Part shown: positions 43,140 to 52,945 of the stretch, piece by piece
Layout of the letters: the number at the start of each line of letters is the position of its first letter
Numbering within the stretch: position 1 is the first letter of the stretch
Assembly: GCA_963575745.1 (NCBI GenBank)
Contig: CAUYUJ010013880.1
Span: forward strand, 112,001 to 176,000
DNA from: Prorocentrum cordatum
Taxonomy: Eukaryota > Sar > Dinophyceae > Prorocentrales > Prorocentraceae
DNA length: 64,000 bases
Reading direction: 5' to 3'
Notes under the pieces: model-generated
Databases searched by the model: none
What the model was told of the DNA's origin: nothing
Seen by the model: the letters and a program-made list of their open reading frames with translations, nothing else
Made by a program: the position numbers and the translations under genes

Positions 43140-43310
43140 CATGTTTCAGAATAAGAGTTTAATAAACAACGATAAGTAATAATAATGACAAAAACAGTGA
43201 TAGTAATCGGAGTCGTAATCATACTAATGACAACGATAGTAATAATACGAGTAATAATGATAAGCATGCAGAAAAACATAAACACCACAACTAACATGTT
43301 TTAATCGTCC
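43140..43310. repeat. AT-rich degenerate trinucleotide stretch
   Basis: TAATAATAATGACAA, GATAGTAATAATACGAGTAA and similar words; resembles 52785-52880. Confidence 0.7.
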
Positions 43311-43591
43311 GCTCACCGATGGGGCGTGCGACCCCCCACGGGCATTTCTGAATCGCTTGTGCGCACGATCCTGGGGATGTCGCTTTCTCTGGGACCCGCT
43401 GCGCTCGATAATTCAGAAGCCGTGTGCTCACGCTGACGCGTGCTTGTCCTCAGGAGCCCTTCGGTACTTGGAGCGCGGCGCCTTGAGGACCGCCAGAGAT
43501 GCCCCATCATAATCGGCGGAGGCCCACGAGGCAAACCTGCGTTCCACGGGCCATCAATCCACCGAGGCCACGATGCTGACCTGAGGGGGAA

Positions 43592-43725
43592 CGTTAGGGG
43601 GGGACTGGCTCAGGGGGGGAAACGCCGACCTGGAATCGGCGATACATCGCCGAAAGATCAGCGATAGACTCCCGAAAGCGAATCCGCCCCCTATCGGCGA
43701 TGAATGGGGGATTGGGGTCGATACA
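43592..43725. repeat. Dispersed element (TAGGGGGGGACTGGC), copy 2
   Basis: Starts TAGGGGGGGACTGGCTCAGG and shares GACCTGGAATCGGCGATACA with 3814-3973. The right inverted end is missing, so this copy is truncated. Confidence 0.55.
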
Positions 43726-43934
43726 TCTCGGGCGGGTGGTAATGGGGGGCGACCTAAACGGGGGGTGAAATCAAGGGGCACTTTGAGGCTCCTTTTGGGC
43801 CCCTCCCTGCTGGCTCCAAGAGGGTTCCGACAGGGCCCCTTCAGAGCCCTCTTCTCTCCACCCCCCAAACTGGGCCACCCCCCTCCACCACCCGCCCGAA
43901 CATCCCCCCCCTGAGCCCACTCCCCCGTAGCATT

Positions 43935-44052
43935 TAGGGGGCCACATGTGAACCCTACCCCTACCCCCCACGATTTCTGAGGGGGAGGGTGGCGTTCACT
44001 TCGCTCCCCCTCAGAAATCGTGGGGGGTAGGGGTAGGGTTCGTGGCCCCCTA
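43935..44052. mobile_element. MITE family C, complete copy
   Basis: 118 bp. The left end TAGGGGGCCACATGTGAACC and the right end read on the minus strand TAGGGGGCCACGAACCCTAC are inverted; the arms extend about 50 bp (ACCCCTACCCCCCACGATTT, CTGAGGGGGAG) around a short unpaired centre. Exact 5-bp direct repeat GCATT at 43930-43934 and 44053-44057. Non-coding. Confidence 0.85.
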
Positions 44053-44057
44053 GCATT

Positions 44058-44734
44058 GCCCCTGATGCTCTTCTGGGGCCTCAGCGAACAACATCCGGTG
44101 CGCCTCCCGCCGCGCCGGCCGCGGACGCCGTGCGCCGCCCGCGCGGGCCCGAGCCGCGCCAGCCGATCGCGGCGGCGCGGCTCCCGCCGAGCTGCGAGCT
44201 CGGCCGCGCCGGCCGCGCGGCCGCGCAGCGCCGCCCCGCCCACTCACGCCGCGCCGCCGCGGTCGGCTGGCGCCCGCGCGCCTGCCCCGCGGTCGGCCTG
44301 AGGGCGCGGCCGGCCTTGCCGCCTCCCCCCCGCCCGTCCTCGCGGGGCCCCCCCGCCGTTCCTCTCGGCCTCCCCCAGGGGTCCCCTGCCTCCCCGAGGT
44401 ACAGAAGGCGTGGCTGGAGGACGAGGACGAGCCAGCGCCCTCCTGAAATGGCTCCTCTCTGACGCCTTCGGCGCCACCGGGGCCGCCGCCATCGATCGTC
44501 GTGACGGCCCTGGCGTGTCTGCGGCTGTTCGATCGCTAGGTCGTTCTATATTGGCCGGTGCCCCCTCCCTTATCCCTCCCCTCAGCCCTTCCAGCCCTCC
44601 GCCCCTCTCCTCGCCTCGCGTCCTGCGTTCCAGCTCTCCCGCAGTCTTCCACCCTTTGTACAATTATACATTGCGTATACTACTTCCCTCTCTCCCCTGG
44701 CTCTGCCTGGAAGATAACCGGTTCTCTCCGCGTG
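44058..44734. other. Very GC-rich stretch, no recognised gene
   Basis: CGCGCCGGCCGCGCGGCCGC-type composition to about 44400, then a mixed region. Long open frames on both strands are expected from composition. Confidence 0.4.
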
Positions 44735-44736
44735 TG

Positions 44737-44835
44737 CTCCCGCTGCAGCGTGGGCCTCATTTGCGGATCGGCGTTTTCCTTCCGTCGGTCAGAATGGCGC
44801 TCTCGCCCCAGCGCGGCCCACTTTTCAGGATCCGC
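44737..44835 (+). repeat. Dispersed repeat matching 2036-2130
   Basis: GCTCCCGCTGCAGCGTGGGC, CTCATTTGCGGATCGGCGTT, and GGCGCTCTCGCCCCAGCGCG in the same order as near 2036. Confidence 0.8.
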
Positions 44836-45139
44836 ATCATTTTTCATCGCTGTCGCCCCCCATTCCCCCTCCGCCCTCCCCTTGTCCTCCTGCTCCTCCC
44901 GATCCTTCCACTGCAATTTCGGCTGCTGCTGTTCGTCCTCGTGCTCCTCCTTCCACATCCTCGTCCTTTTTCTCCTCCTGTTCCTCCTGCTCATCCTCCT
45001 GCTCATCCCCCATATCCTAATTTATTTTCCTTACGAAGTACTCCTGTCGCACCCCTAGGCCAATCGGAAGGGCGGGCCGGGCGTTTCACTTGAGACTTCC
45101 TTACCACATATTAGCCTGACTCATAAACACTGGCAACAG

Positions 45140-45560
45140 TTTCACACATTGTAGGCGGCCCGCTTCCAACATGTGACTCTCGCCTTAGCGCCGCGCGCAC
45201 TCGTCTTAAACGTTACAAGAGCTTCACGGGTTGTGGGCGGGTTGTTTTCAACATGTGACCCTCGCCTTAGCGCCGCGCACGCTCGTTTTAAACATTTGCA
45301 CGAGTTTCGCAGATAGAGGGCGGGTGGTTTTCAAACTGTGGCTCTCGCCTGAGCGCCGCGCACATTCGGTCTAACAATTTGCAAGAGCTCCACGGATTGA
45401 GGGCGGGCGATTTTCAAAATGTGGCTCTCGCCTTAGCGCCGCGCACATTCGTTTTAAACGTTTGCAAGAGCTCCACGGATTGAGGGCGGGTGGTTTTCAA
45501 AATGTTGCTCTCGCCTCAGCGCCGCGCACTTTCGTTCCAAATCGTTGCAACGGGTTGAAG
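45140..45560 (+). repeat. 85-bp tandem array (GCTCTCGCC family), 5 units
   Basis: Units carry GGCGGGTGGTTTTCAAAATG, TGGCTCTCGCCTTAGCGCCG, CGCACATTCGTTTTAAACGT and TTGCAAGAGCTCCACGGATT. More homogeneous than the array at 37580-38640, so more recently amplified. Confidence 0.85.
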
Positions 45561-46476
45561 AATGTTCGTGGTTTACTTGCCAGGACTTGCGCTTTTGAGC
45601 GGTTCAGGATTGAAAGGGCGCAACTATTTGGCTGATTCGCGGTGTCAAAATCCCAAGCACGGCGTTCTGGCTTGATCCAGGGTCGTCAAGACGCAATCGT
45701 CAGGTTGACTCGTGGCGTTGAAGTCCTGAGAACGGTATTTTGGCACGCTTTAGGGTTTTCACACAGTTGTCCCCCAACGGGGCAATTCCCTGTGGACATG
45801 AACCCTTGCAGGGACCTACGAAGAGGGAGCTCAGAGGGAGGGTGTATTCCAGCATCTTTGATGAGTTCTGGGGTTACGCAAGTCCTCCTCCTCCTCCTTC
45901 TCCTCCTCCTCTGTACGCAGCTCCCCTTGTGTCCGAGTGCGCAAAAAAACGATGGCTTGCTTTCAAGATCCCCAGGCCGGCTATGGCGTCAGCAAATAGA
46001 GAACAATTCAGCGCAATGGGAAGGGAGGGAGGGAGGGAGGGTGGGGTATGATGTCAGATGTGGCGCGAGCGCACCTAGCTTGCCTCCATCTCTCTCTCTC
46101 TCACTCTTTATTCCACCCATCCCCATCCCTCCCTCCTTCCTCTTCCTGTCCTCTACAAACCGTACTCCTACTTGCTGCTCTTTCTGCTCGTGCTGCTGCT
46201 GTTCCCTAACGCCTCCTCCTCCTCCTCCTCCTTGCCTCCCCTCCCTTCCCCCCAGCCTCCTTCGTTTTTTTTCCCTCGTCCCCTCCCTCTCCCCCTACTG
46301 TGACCTCTCTCCCCCAGATGATTCAACCCGCCCTTTTTCCTCTGTTTTTCCTCCTCTCCCACGCACCCTCACCCTCTCCCCGCGAAGTCCTCCTCCTCTT
46401 CCCCCCCACCCCGCCTTCATGGCCCTCTCCCTCGCCTGGCCCTCCCCTCTTGAAGTGGTGACGGGCAGCTTCATGT
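45561..46476. other. Repeat tail and pyrimidine-rich sequence
   Basis: Contains the GGGTGTATTCCAGCATCTTT tail shared with 38585, a GGGA run at 46020-46045, the CGCGAGCGCACCTAGCTTGC landmark shared with about 2345, and scattered CTC runs (45880-45915, 46205-46235). No gene was recognised. Confidence 0.45.
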
Positions 46477-46635
46477 GAAGGAGCCCTGGGACACACACAT
46501 AGATAGACATGATAACAGGATTCCCTATATTTTCCTATACTTGTTTACTTTCGTCTTCCCCCCACGTCCCATATTTTCCCATATTTTCAGGGGAATCGAC
46601 GATTAATTATGTCTGTGTGTTTTTTTCCCTCCGGA
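46477..46635 (+). mobile_element. MITE family A, copy 4
   Basis: 159 bp, TGAAGGAGCCCTGGGACACA to CCCTCCGGA. Flanked by TCATG (46472-46476) and TCATT (46636-46640), a 4/5 match consistent with a slightly decayed 5-bp duplication. Confidence 0.75.
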
Positions 46636-46884
46636 TCATTGCGTGATGGACAGTGGGGGGGATGTCTTATTATGCAGTGCTGACCGCTCTGTCGACCCTC
46701 CCTCCTACCCCCGAGGCCTCGCAGAGGGCCGAGGCTCACTGCAAGACCTCCTCGACACCCCGAGGCTTCGCAGCACATCCGGGCGGCCCTTGCCGCAGCA
46801 GGGGCCGAGCTGAGGCCCACCCCTCCGCGCCTCTCCTCGCCCACGCAGTGCCCCCCAGCCTCGGCGGCCTGTCTGCTTCCCTTA

Positions 46885-47375
46885 CGCTCCTCCTCCTCCT
46901 CCTCCTCCTCCTCCTCCTCCTCCTCCTCTTCCTCGTGCGTGCGGTCGGCCCGGCGCCCGCTGCGATCCGCCCCTCCCGCCACCTCTGGCTCCCCCGCTCG
47001 GCCGCCTTCTCGGGCAGCGACGAGGAGTCGGAGTACCCCTCGCTGCCCTCCGAGGCCGACGGTGCCGCGGCCGCCGCCTGGGCTGCCCGCCGAGGCGGGG
47101 GCGCCAGCCGCGCGGGCAACGTCTGGACCGACGGGCACGCGCGGGCTCCCTCCACCACCACCCCTGCCTCGCATGCGGCGCACCCTGCTGCGGCGGCGCG
47201 CACTTCCGTGCCCACCCTGGGCTTGAGGCGCACGCCGGGGATCATCATCTCGCCCCCCTCCCCCATCTCCTCCACCTCTTCCACCTCCTCCTCCTCCTCC
47301 TCCTGTGCTTTCTGCTCGCTCTCCTCCTCCCCCTCCTCCTCCTACTCCTCCTCCTCCTCCTCCTCCTCCTCCTGG
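46885..47375. other. Two (CTC)n tracts enclosing a GC-rich segment
   Basis: CTC runs at 46885-46935 and 47285-47375. The segment between reads on the plus strand as AAFSGSDEESEYPSLPSEAD then G, which is the most coding-like part but is unidentified. Confidence 0.35.
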
Positions 47376-47739
47376 GTTGGAATCGTGGTGCTACAGTGCG
47401 AGAACACATGCCCAATCTCTACCTACGCTGCTCCCAATCCTGGACGATGTCCTTCCTGTATTCGCACCCGCCGATACTCCGGATGGCACATGCGGGAGAA
47501 GTAGCGCCCTCCGCACATTGCTTGACTTTCTTCATGCTGGCGCCCACTTCTCCATTCACCCGCATCACGAGATCCCGCCACCGTGCCTCGTGCACGCTGA
47601 AGCGTGGAAGAATACCAAGGCCTGTCTGGTTGGGTTTCTGCAGTTTTCAAAGGCCCCCCCCGTCTCGAAGCACCCACCTGCGTGCTTCCCCCTGCTCTTC
47701 CCGAAGCCACGGTCCCTGGCAACGTGCAACAGATTCGTG

Positions 47740-48510
47740 CTCCCAAGGCCCAGGTGCCTCCAAGACGGCCCTGCATCCCTCCAAGGCGGGCCACGTCGGC
47801 CTCAAGACGGCTCAAGTTGGCCTCGAGACGGCCCACGAGGCCGTCGAGGCGTCCAGAGAGAGCCCCAAGAGCTTTCCCCAGATGAGCTCTAGAGGTCAAA
47901 ATCATTGACGTCCCTCTGATTATTCCATGTTTTTCGGGTTCTCGCCTTTTCGAGGCTCCGACGGCCCAAGATGACCCAAGAGGCACCCAGGACTGCCCCA
48001 AGACGGCCCAAGAAGCCCCCAAAAGGGCCACAAGACGGCCCAAGAGGTGCTCAGAAAGGGCCCCACGAAGGCCCCAAAAGGGGCCCAAGAGGGTGAACAC
48101 GAGCTGACAATTCGAGCCTTCCGCCCCAAGAGGGCTCAGGAAGCCCCAAGAGGGCCGAAAGAAGCCCCCGAGAGGCCCCATAATAGTGCACCGGAAATCC
48201 AAAACCATTGATTTGTCCTTAGCTTTTTCAGTGTTGTTTGGGTTCTCGCCTTTCCGAGCTCCCGACGCTCCGAGACGACCCAGAAGGGCCCCCAGGACAC
48301 CCCCGAGACGGCTCAAGAGGCCCGCAGGAGAGCTCCAAGACGGCCCCAAGAAGGGCCCCAAGATGGCCCAAGACGGCGCCCACGGCTGCCCAACGGCTCC
48401 CCAAGACGGCCCCCCTAAGGGCCCGAGAGTGGGAGCACGGACCCGGAATCCGAGCCTCCTGCCCCAAGAGGCCCAAAGAAGGGCCCCCTTGCCATCTCGA
48501 GCAGCTGCCG
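47740..48510 (+). repeat. CCCAAGA-type degenerate block with two AT-rich islands
   Basis: GGCCCAAGACGGC and CCCAAGAGG words. Islands at 47900-47965 (CCATGTTTTTCGGGTTCTCG, CCTTTTCGAGGCTCCGAC) and 48195-48275 (TGTTGTTTGGGTTCTCGCC, TTTCCGAGCTCCCGACGCTC) are clearly alike. Confidence 0.7.
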
Positions 48511-48601
48511 CCCATAAATGCTGCGCTGGCCCGGTGGCGGAATTGCCGGAGGCAGCTGGCCGCGATATCCGGGTCATCCTGCCATGTTTCTTCCGCCTCA
48601 C

Positions 48602-48796
48602 TCGGGTCGGGCGAAAGGGGGGGATAGCAAAGGGGGGGTTTGAGAATCAGCTCACGTAGCTGATTTTCCCGGCGCCTCCCGGCGCCGGAGGCGGCTATGT
48701 ATCGAGGAATGGGCCCCTCGGCGAGGCCGAAACCAGCTGCATGCAGCAAATTTCGTAACCCCCCCTTTCCCAATCCCCCCCTTTCGCCCGGCCCGA
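48602..48796. mobile_element. MITE family B, copy 2
   Basis: 195 bp; ends TCGGGTCGGGCGAAAGGGGG and, read on the minus strand, TCGGGCCGGGCGAAAGGGGG. Exact 5-bp direct repeat CTCAC at 48597-48601 and 48797-48801. About 93 percent alike to copy 1, with a different target, which fixes the family ends. Confidence 0.9.
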
Positions 48797-48925
48797 CTCA
48801 CCAGAGCCGCATCGTGGGACAATGCGGGGCATCGCCTTGCGGACTATCTTCAGCAACGGCTCTCTGGCCGTGTGCACCTCCTGCGCAGGTCAACAGGTCA
48901 GCATGCACGGAGGATAGATAGGGGC

Positions 48926-49161
48926 CTCCATGACGGGGTCGGAGTAGATGGGGTCGAAGGATCGCGCCGCATCGCCGATACATCGGCGATGCATCGGCGA
49001 CGCATCGGTGATGCACCGGGGATGCGTCGTCGACGTCGGCGATGCATCGGCGACGTCGACGTGAAGCAAATCGGGCTCCGCATCGAGCCGCATCGGCGAT
49101 GCATCGGCGATGCGGCGTGATCTTCCGACCCCATCTACTCCGATCCCATCTGGGAGGCCTA
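48926..49161. repeat. Foldback repeat with GATGCATCGGC interior
   Basis: Arms GGGTCGGAGTAGATGGGGTC and its complement GACCCCATCTACTCCGATCC pair over about 80 bp, extending outward to GGCCTCC/GGAGGCC. The interior is a degenerate GATGCATCGGCGATGCATCGG repeat. No target duplication is evident. One related arm occurs at 228-300. Confidence 0.7.
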
Positions 49162-49441
49162 GAATAGTGGGCCGAATCTCCACTCTGCGCTGTCCATGCC
49201 GTGTGCAATGCCCGCCTTCCCAACGGATCCCCACTGCAGCACTTACGTACGCCTTCCCCTCGGGCCGGGTCCAGGTCTGGAGCACCCCCTTCGCCCTCCA
49301 TCCTCCTCGTCCTCCTCGGTGCCTGAACCGACAGAAGGCATCCTTGACCAGCTCGAGCTCCAACCAGCACTGTAATGGATTGCGCCCGCCCATATCGTCT
49401 GTAACGAGCACACCGAGATGGAACGCTGTATATGATACATA

Positions 49442-49445
49442 TCTT

Positions 49446-49476
<31 letters not shown>

Positions 49477-49482
49477 GCAAAT
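49442..49482. repeat. (TA)n microsatellite
   Basis: TATATATATATATATG blocks. Confidence 0.9.
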
Positions 49483-49812
49483 CTTGGCCTGGAGGCCTCC
49501 GTGCAAGCCTCCGGAGGCCCAGAGACAAGCAAGAACAATCAAACACCTCGATCCTCCGCCCTCCGTCTTCAACAAATCTTAGATCGGGCATGTCCCCCTA
49601 CAGACGGATTTTGGACGAAAATTTTTAAACATATTCAGAATTTACTCAACGATCATCATAAATAGACCAGAAATCGTCCCCATGGTATTTTATTGACTAT
49701 TTTTGAATATTCCTCCTGTAGAGGGACATGCTCGACTTTAAAATAATCCTCCTCGCCTCGTCGTCAATGACGGAGGGCGTGTGGTAAAATATGGTGGCAC
49801 GACGAGGTGGAC

Positions 49813-49956
49813 ATGGCGGCCGATGCAAAAGCAGTTGGGGCGAATTCACCAGCCGTAGAATGGATGGCTGCGCTGTCCCAGAGAGACCCCTCGAACGTGG
49901 ACCGCGACATAGACAGGTGGTTAGCTGATGCGTCATTCAATTTGCCGCTGGATTAG
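49813..49956 (+). CDS. Small ORF or last exon, unknown
   Basis: 47 codons from ATG 49813 to TAG 49954-49956; the frame is also open for at least 10 codons upstream (GKIWWHDEVDM). Composition is non-repetitive and protein-like: MAADAKAVGANSPAVEWMAA then LSQRDPSNVDRDIDRWLADA, ending FNLPLD. No family is recognised. It could be the C-terminal exon of a larger gene. Confidence 0.3.
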   Translation: MAADAKAVGANSPAVEWMAALSQRDPSNVDRDIDRWLADASFNLPLD

Positions 49957-50139
49957 ATCCATACTGCCTTCGGTTGGCAAACCCCTCCAAAGCCAAGGGC
50001 GAGGGCCCCGGGGCGCGGGGCCTCGACATGAGCCCCACCAGCTCGCCCAGAAGTGATGCCAACGCACTTGGAGAACGCACATGGGCCTTGGAAGAATTGG
50101 CATTGTCTGGAAGGGGAAGGTTCGCGGCGCGCTGGTACA

Positions 50140-51022
50140 TGAAGGGGCCCCAGGACACACAAACAAAAACATACAAATAAACATATTCCCAATCTTTTCC
50201 TATATCCGCCGGCCCCCTTGTGGGGCCACCAGGCTGCGAGGAGCGGGATTCGCAGTTTCCTGTACCAGTTGTAGCTTGTAGTTTCCAGTGTTACAGTTCT
50301 GCTTATTGCTGGTTGCTGTAACTAGTTGATTGACCGCGCGAGGGGGGGGAGGCCCAAACCGGCTTTTTAGCACCCCCTGGGCGCGTTGTCTGAATTACTG
50401 GGGGGGCTCGAAATCGACACCCCTCACGCAGATCCGCGGGGTCAGGGTCCAAAAACACAAGGGATTTGCCACATTTCTGAAATTCGGTGCCACCCCTCAC
50501 GCAGATCCGCGGGGTCAGGGTCCAAAAACACAGGGGATTTGCCACATTTCTGAAATTCGGTGCCACCCCTCACGCAGATCCGCGGGGTCAGGGTCCAAAA
50601 ACACAGGGGATTTGCCACATTTCTGAAATTCGGTGCCACCCCTTCACGCACATCCATCGCAAGGCGTGGTAACCCAAACTGCGAGAACTCCCTCGGCCCT
50701 TTAATCGCAAGGTGTGGTAACCAAGCCCGTAAACCATACACGTCTTACCAATCGCCAGGTGTGGTAACCCCTCTTGTGATCAGTTGGTTTTGCTGATTGC
50801 GAATCGGCTTCGCATGAAGTTTCGATACTGCTTCACGACAGCGCCAAGACCTCATGACTTAACTCTTCCATGGCCCATTCTCCGAGAGAGGGGGCCGGCG
50901 GCAGGGGGCGAAGCCCTTACGGATTTTCTGGGTTTTCGTCTTCCCCCCCACTTCCCATATTTTCCCATATTTTCCTTGGAGTCGACGATTAATTGTGTCT
51001 GTGTGTTTTTTCCCCCTCCTGA
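50140..51022 (+). mobile_element. MITE family A, copy 5, interrupted by the 73-bp-repeat element
   Basis: Ends TGAAGGGGCCCCAGGACACA and CCCCCTCCTGA with the exact 5-bp repeat GTACA outside (50135-50139 and 51023-51027). The MITE sequence breaks after CTTTTCCTATA (50204) and resumes at TTTTCTGGGTTTTCGTC (50924). Removing the insert restores about 165 bp of family A with nothing missing. Confidence 0.88.
50206..50923 (+). mobile_element. 73-bp-repeat element, short copy
   Basis: About 718 bp, with the same left (CCGCCGGCCCCCTTGTGGGG) and right (GCGAAGCCCTTACGGA) ends as 23783-24982 and three 73-bp units (50415-50640) instead of about ten. Inserted in MITE copy 5; comparison with intact MITE copies shows at most one duplicated T at the junction. 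It carries a unique AGGCCCAAACCGGC insertion near 50350. Confidence 0.88.
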
Positions 51023-51149
51023 GTACAGCCCGTGCGCGCGAGGGCCCGCCGAGAGAGCGAGGCGGCACGCCGGTGCGGAGGGCGCGCCTTCAGGCTGTGC
51101 GCCATCGCGCACCGAGCCCCGAACATGCAGCTTCCTGGCTCGGGGAGGG

Positions 51150-51295
51150 AAGGAGCAGGAGGAGGAGGAGGAGCAGGAGGAGGAGCAGGAGGAGGAGGAG
51201 GAGGAGCAGGAGGAGGAGGAGCAGGAGGAGGAGGAGGAGGAGGAGGAGGAGGAAGAGGAGGAGGAGGAGGAGGAGGAGGAGGAGGAGGAGGAGGG
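51150..51295. repeat. (GGA)n/(GCA) microsatellite
   Basis: GGA units with regularly spaced GCA variants, then pure GGA. Confidence 0.95.
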
Positions 51296-51309
51296 GCGGA
51301 ACTTCCTGC

Positions 51310-51530
51310 GGGCTTTTGGGCGGATTGTTGGAGGCCTTTGGGACGCCTCCTTGGGCCTCTTGGGGGCGTTTGGGAACTTCTTGGGGGCCTCTGGGGCCAT
51401 CTTAGAACGTTCCCGACCCGTCTGACGCTGTCAGAATCCGACTTGGATCCCTCTTGGGGCGCTTGAGGGCCGTCTTGGAGGCCATCTTGGCGGTCGTCTT
51501 GGAGAGCCTGCCCCGGGGGATCTCCGAAGA
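51310..51530 (-). repeat. CCCAAGA-type degenerate block, inverted orientation
   Basis: TTGGGCCTCTTGGGGGC and GCCGTCTTGGAGGCC words, that is, the minus-strand orientation of the other blocks. At its 3-prime side, GGAGTGGGTGCGGAAACCAGGGGCACGATAT (51549-51579) closely resembles 54091-54120. Confidence 0.6.
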
Positions 51531-52419
51531 TCTTTAACGTTGGATGCCCGGAGTGGGTGCGGAAACCAGGGGCACGATATCAGGGGAACGAACAATGACA
51601 TGAACATACAACTCGGAGACCCGCGCAGACTTCTCGGATCGGCGCTGGACCTCCCTGGCGGCGCCTCTGGCGCCAGCGACGGGGGGTCCATCGCCGATCC
51701 GATCCGCGCGGACCTCCGAGTTTCAAGGCGGCGCAGCCCGGCCGCCTGCGCCGGCCGCCCGGACCGCACGCGCGCGCGGGTCCGCGCGCTTCCCGCCGCC
51801 ATTGCTGGGCGTGCGCCCATGGTGGCTGTTGTGGCCCGGCCCGGCGCCTTGAGCGTCAGCACCAGCCCTGCTGGAGCTGGCGAACAAACCGGTCGGCTAC
51901 GGCTTCCTCCCTGGACTCCGACACGGACCCGTGCGAGAGGCCCTTTCTCGCGCGTGTCTTCGTTCCCGACGCCTTGGATCGGGGAGGAGCTCGGCTTCCG
52001 CCTCTCGCATTTCCGTGCCGGGCTTGGTGTCAGGCGGACATCGCGGTCTGCCATGGAGCCCCCGCCAGGCATGTGGAGCGAAGTGAGCCCTTTCGACGAT
52101 GTGGATTTGGAGATGGCTCGCCTGCAGAGGCGCCCGGGTTCGCATGCGCCCCCAGCGAGGCAAGTCCGTCCAGTGGTGCACCTGCGGAGGTGGAGTCGGG
52201 CGGCGCGGGAGCGCTCGCGGAGCCCGCCGTTGGTCAGCCGGCCTCCGGTGCTCCCGCCTGCGCCCGTGCTGGCTCCCCCAGGAGTTCAAGGACCAGGAGA
52301 AGGTGACTGGGCGGCACTCCCAGCCGCCGCCGCCGAAGCAGATGCTCTCTCGTCGTCCCGGCGCCTCCGGTGACGCCATGGGAGCTTGCCTGCTGTCCCG
52401 GAGGAGGTCCAGTCGGAGA

Positions 52420-52500
52420 CGAGGAGGAGAAGGAGGAGGAGGAGGAGTACGAGGAGTACGAGGAGGACGAGGAGGACGAGGAGGAGGAGGAGCCGAGGAG
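52420..52500. repeat. GAGGAG/GAC purine repeat
   Basis: GAGGAG, GAGTACGAG and GAGGACGAG units; in one frame it encodes an acidic Glu/Asp/Tyr run. Confidence 0.85.
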
Positions 52501-52769
52501 AACACGTTCGAGAATTCAGCTCTTCCGCGCCTGGAGCCGCCAGCGCCGCCGCCGCCGGCGGCCAAAGTGATTTTCCAAAGTTGCGGAGGTCCAACGCTCG
52601 AGGCCCCGGCACTGCCGGCAGCTCCGGAGACGGGGTCGCTTCCTCTGGGGCCTCTGTCTGCTCCGAGGGTGCTCTTGAAGAACAAGGTGACTGTGATTCC
52701 GGCGCCGCCTGCTGCTCTGGCGGCGGCTGGGGCCCAGCCCACCCGGACACGCAAGCGTAAGCCCAAGAA

Positions 52770-52915
52770 GAAGAATAATAATAAGAAGGGACACATAATA
52801 AGAATAATAGTAATAATAATGATAGTAATAATAGTAATACGAATAATAATACTACTAATAATAATGATAATAATAAGAAGAAGAACAAGAAGAAGAAGAA
52901 GAAGAAGAAGGACGC
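52770..52915. repeat. AAT-rich and AAG trinucleotide stretch
   Basis: ATAATAATAATAAGAAG, AATAATAGTAATAATAATGA and a final (AAG)n run. Confidence 0.85.
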
Positions 52916-52945
52916 CCGCTCGGAGGCCAAGCTGGGCTTGGAGGA

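Noticed and set aside
43935-44052. Telomere-like GGGGTAGGGTT inside MITE C
   Set aside because: Only one short occurrence per arm, within a clean transposon-like structure; no telomere array.
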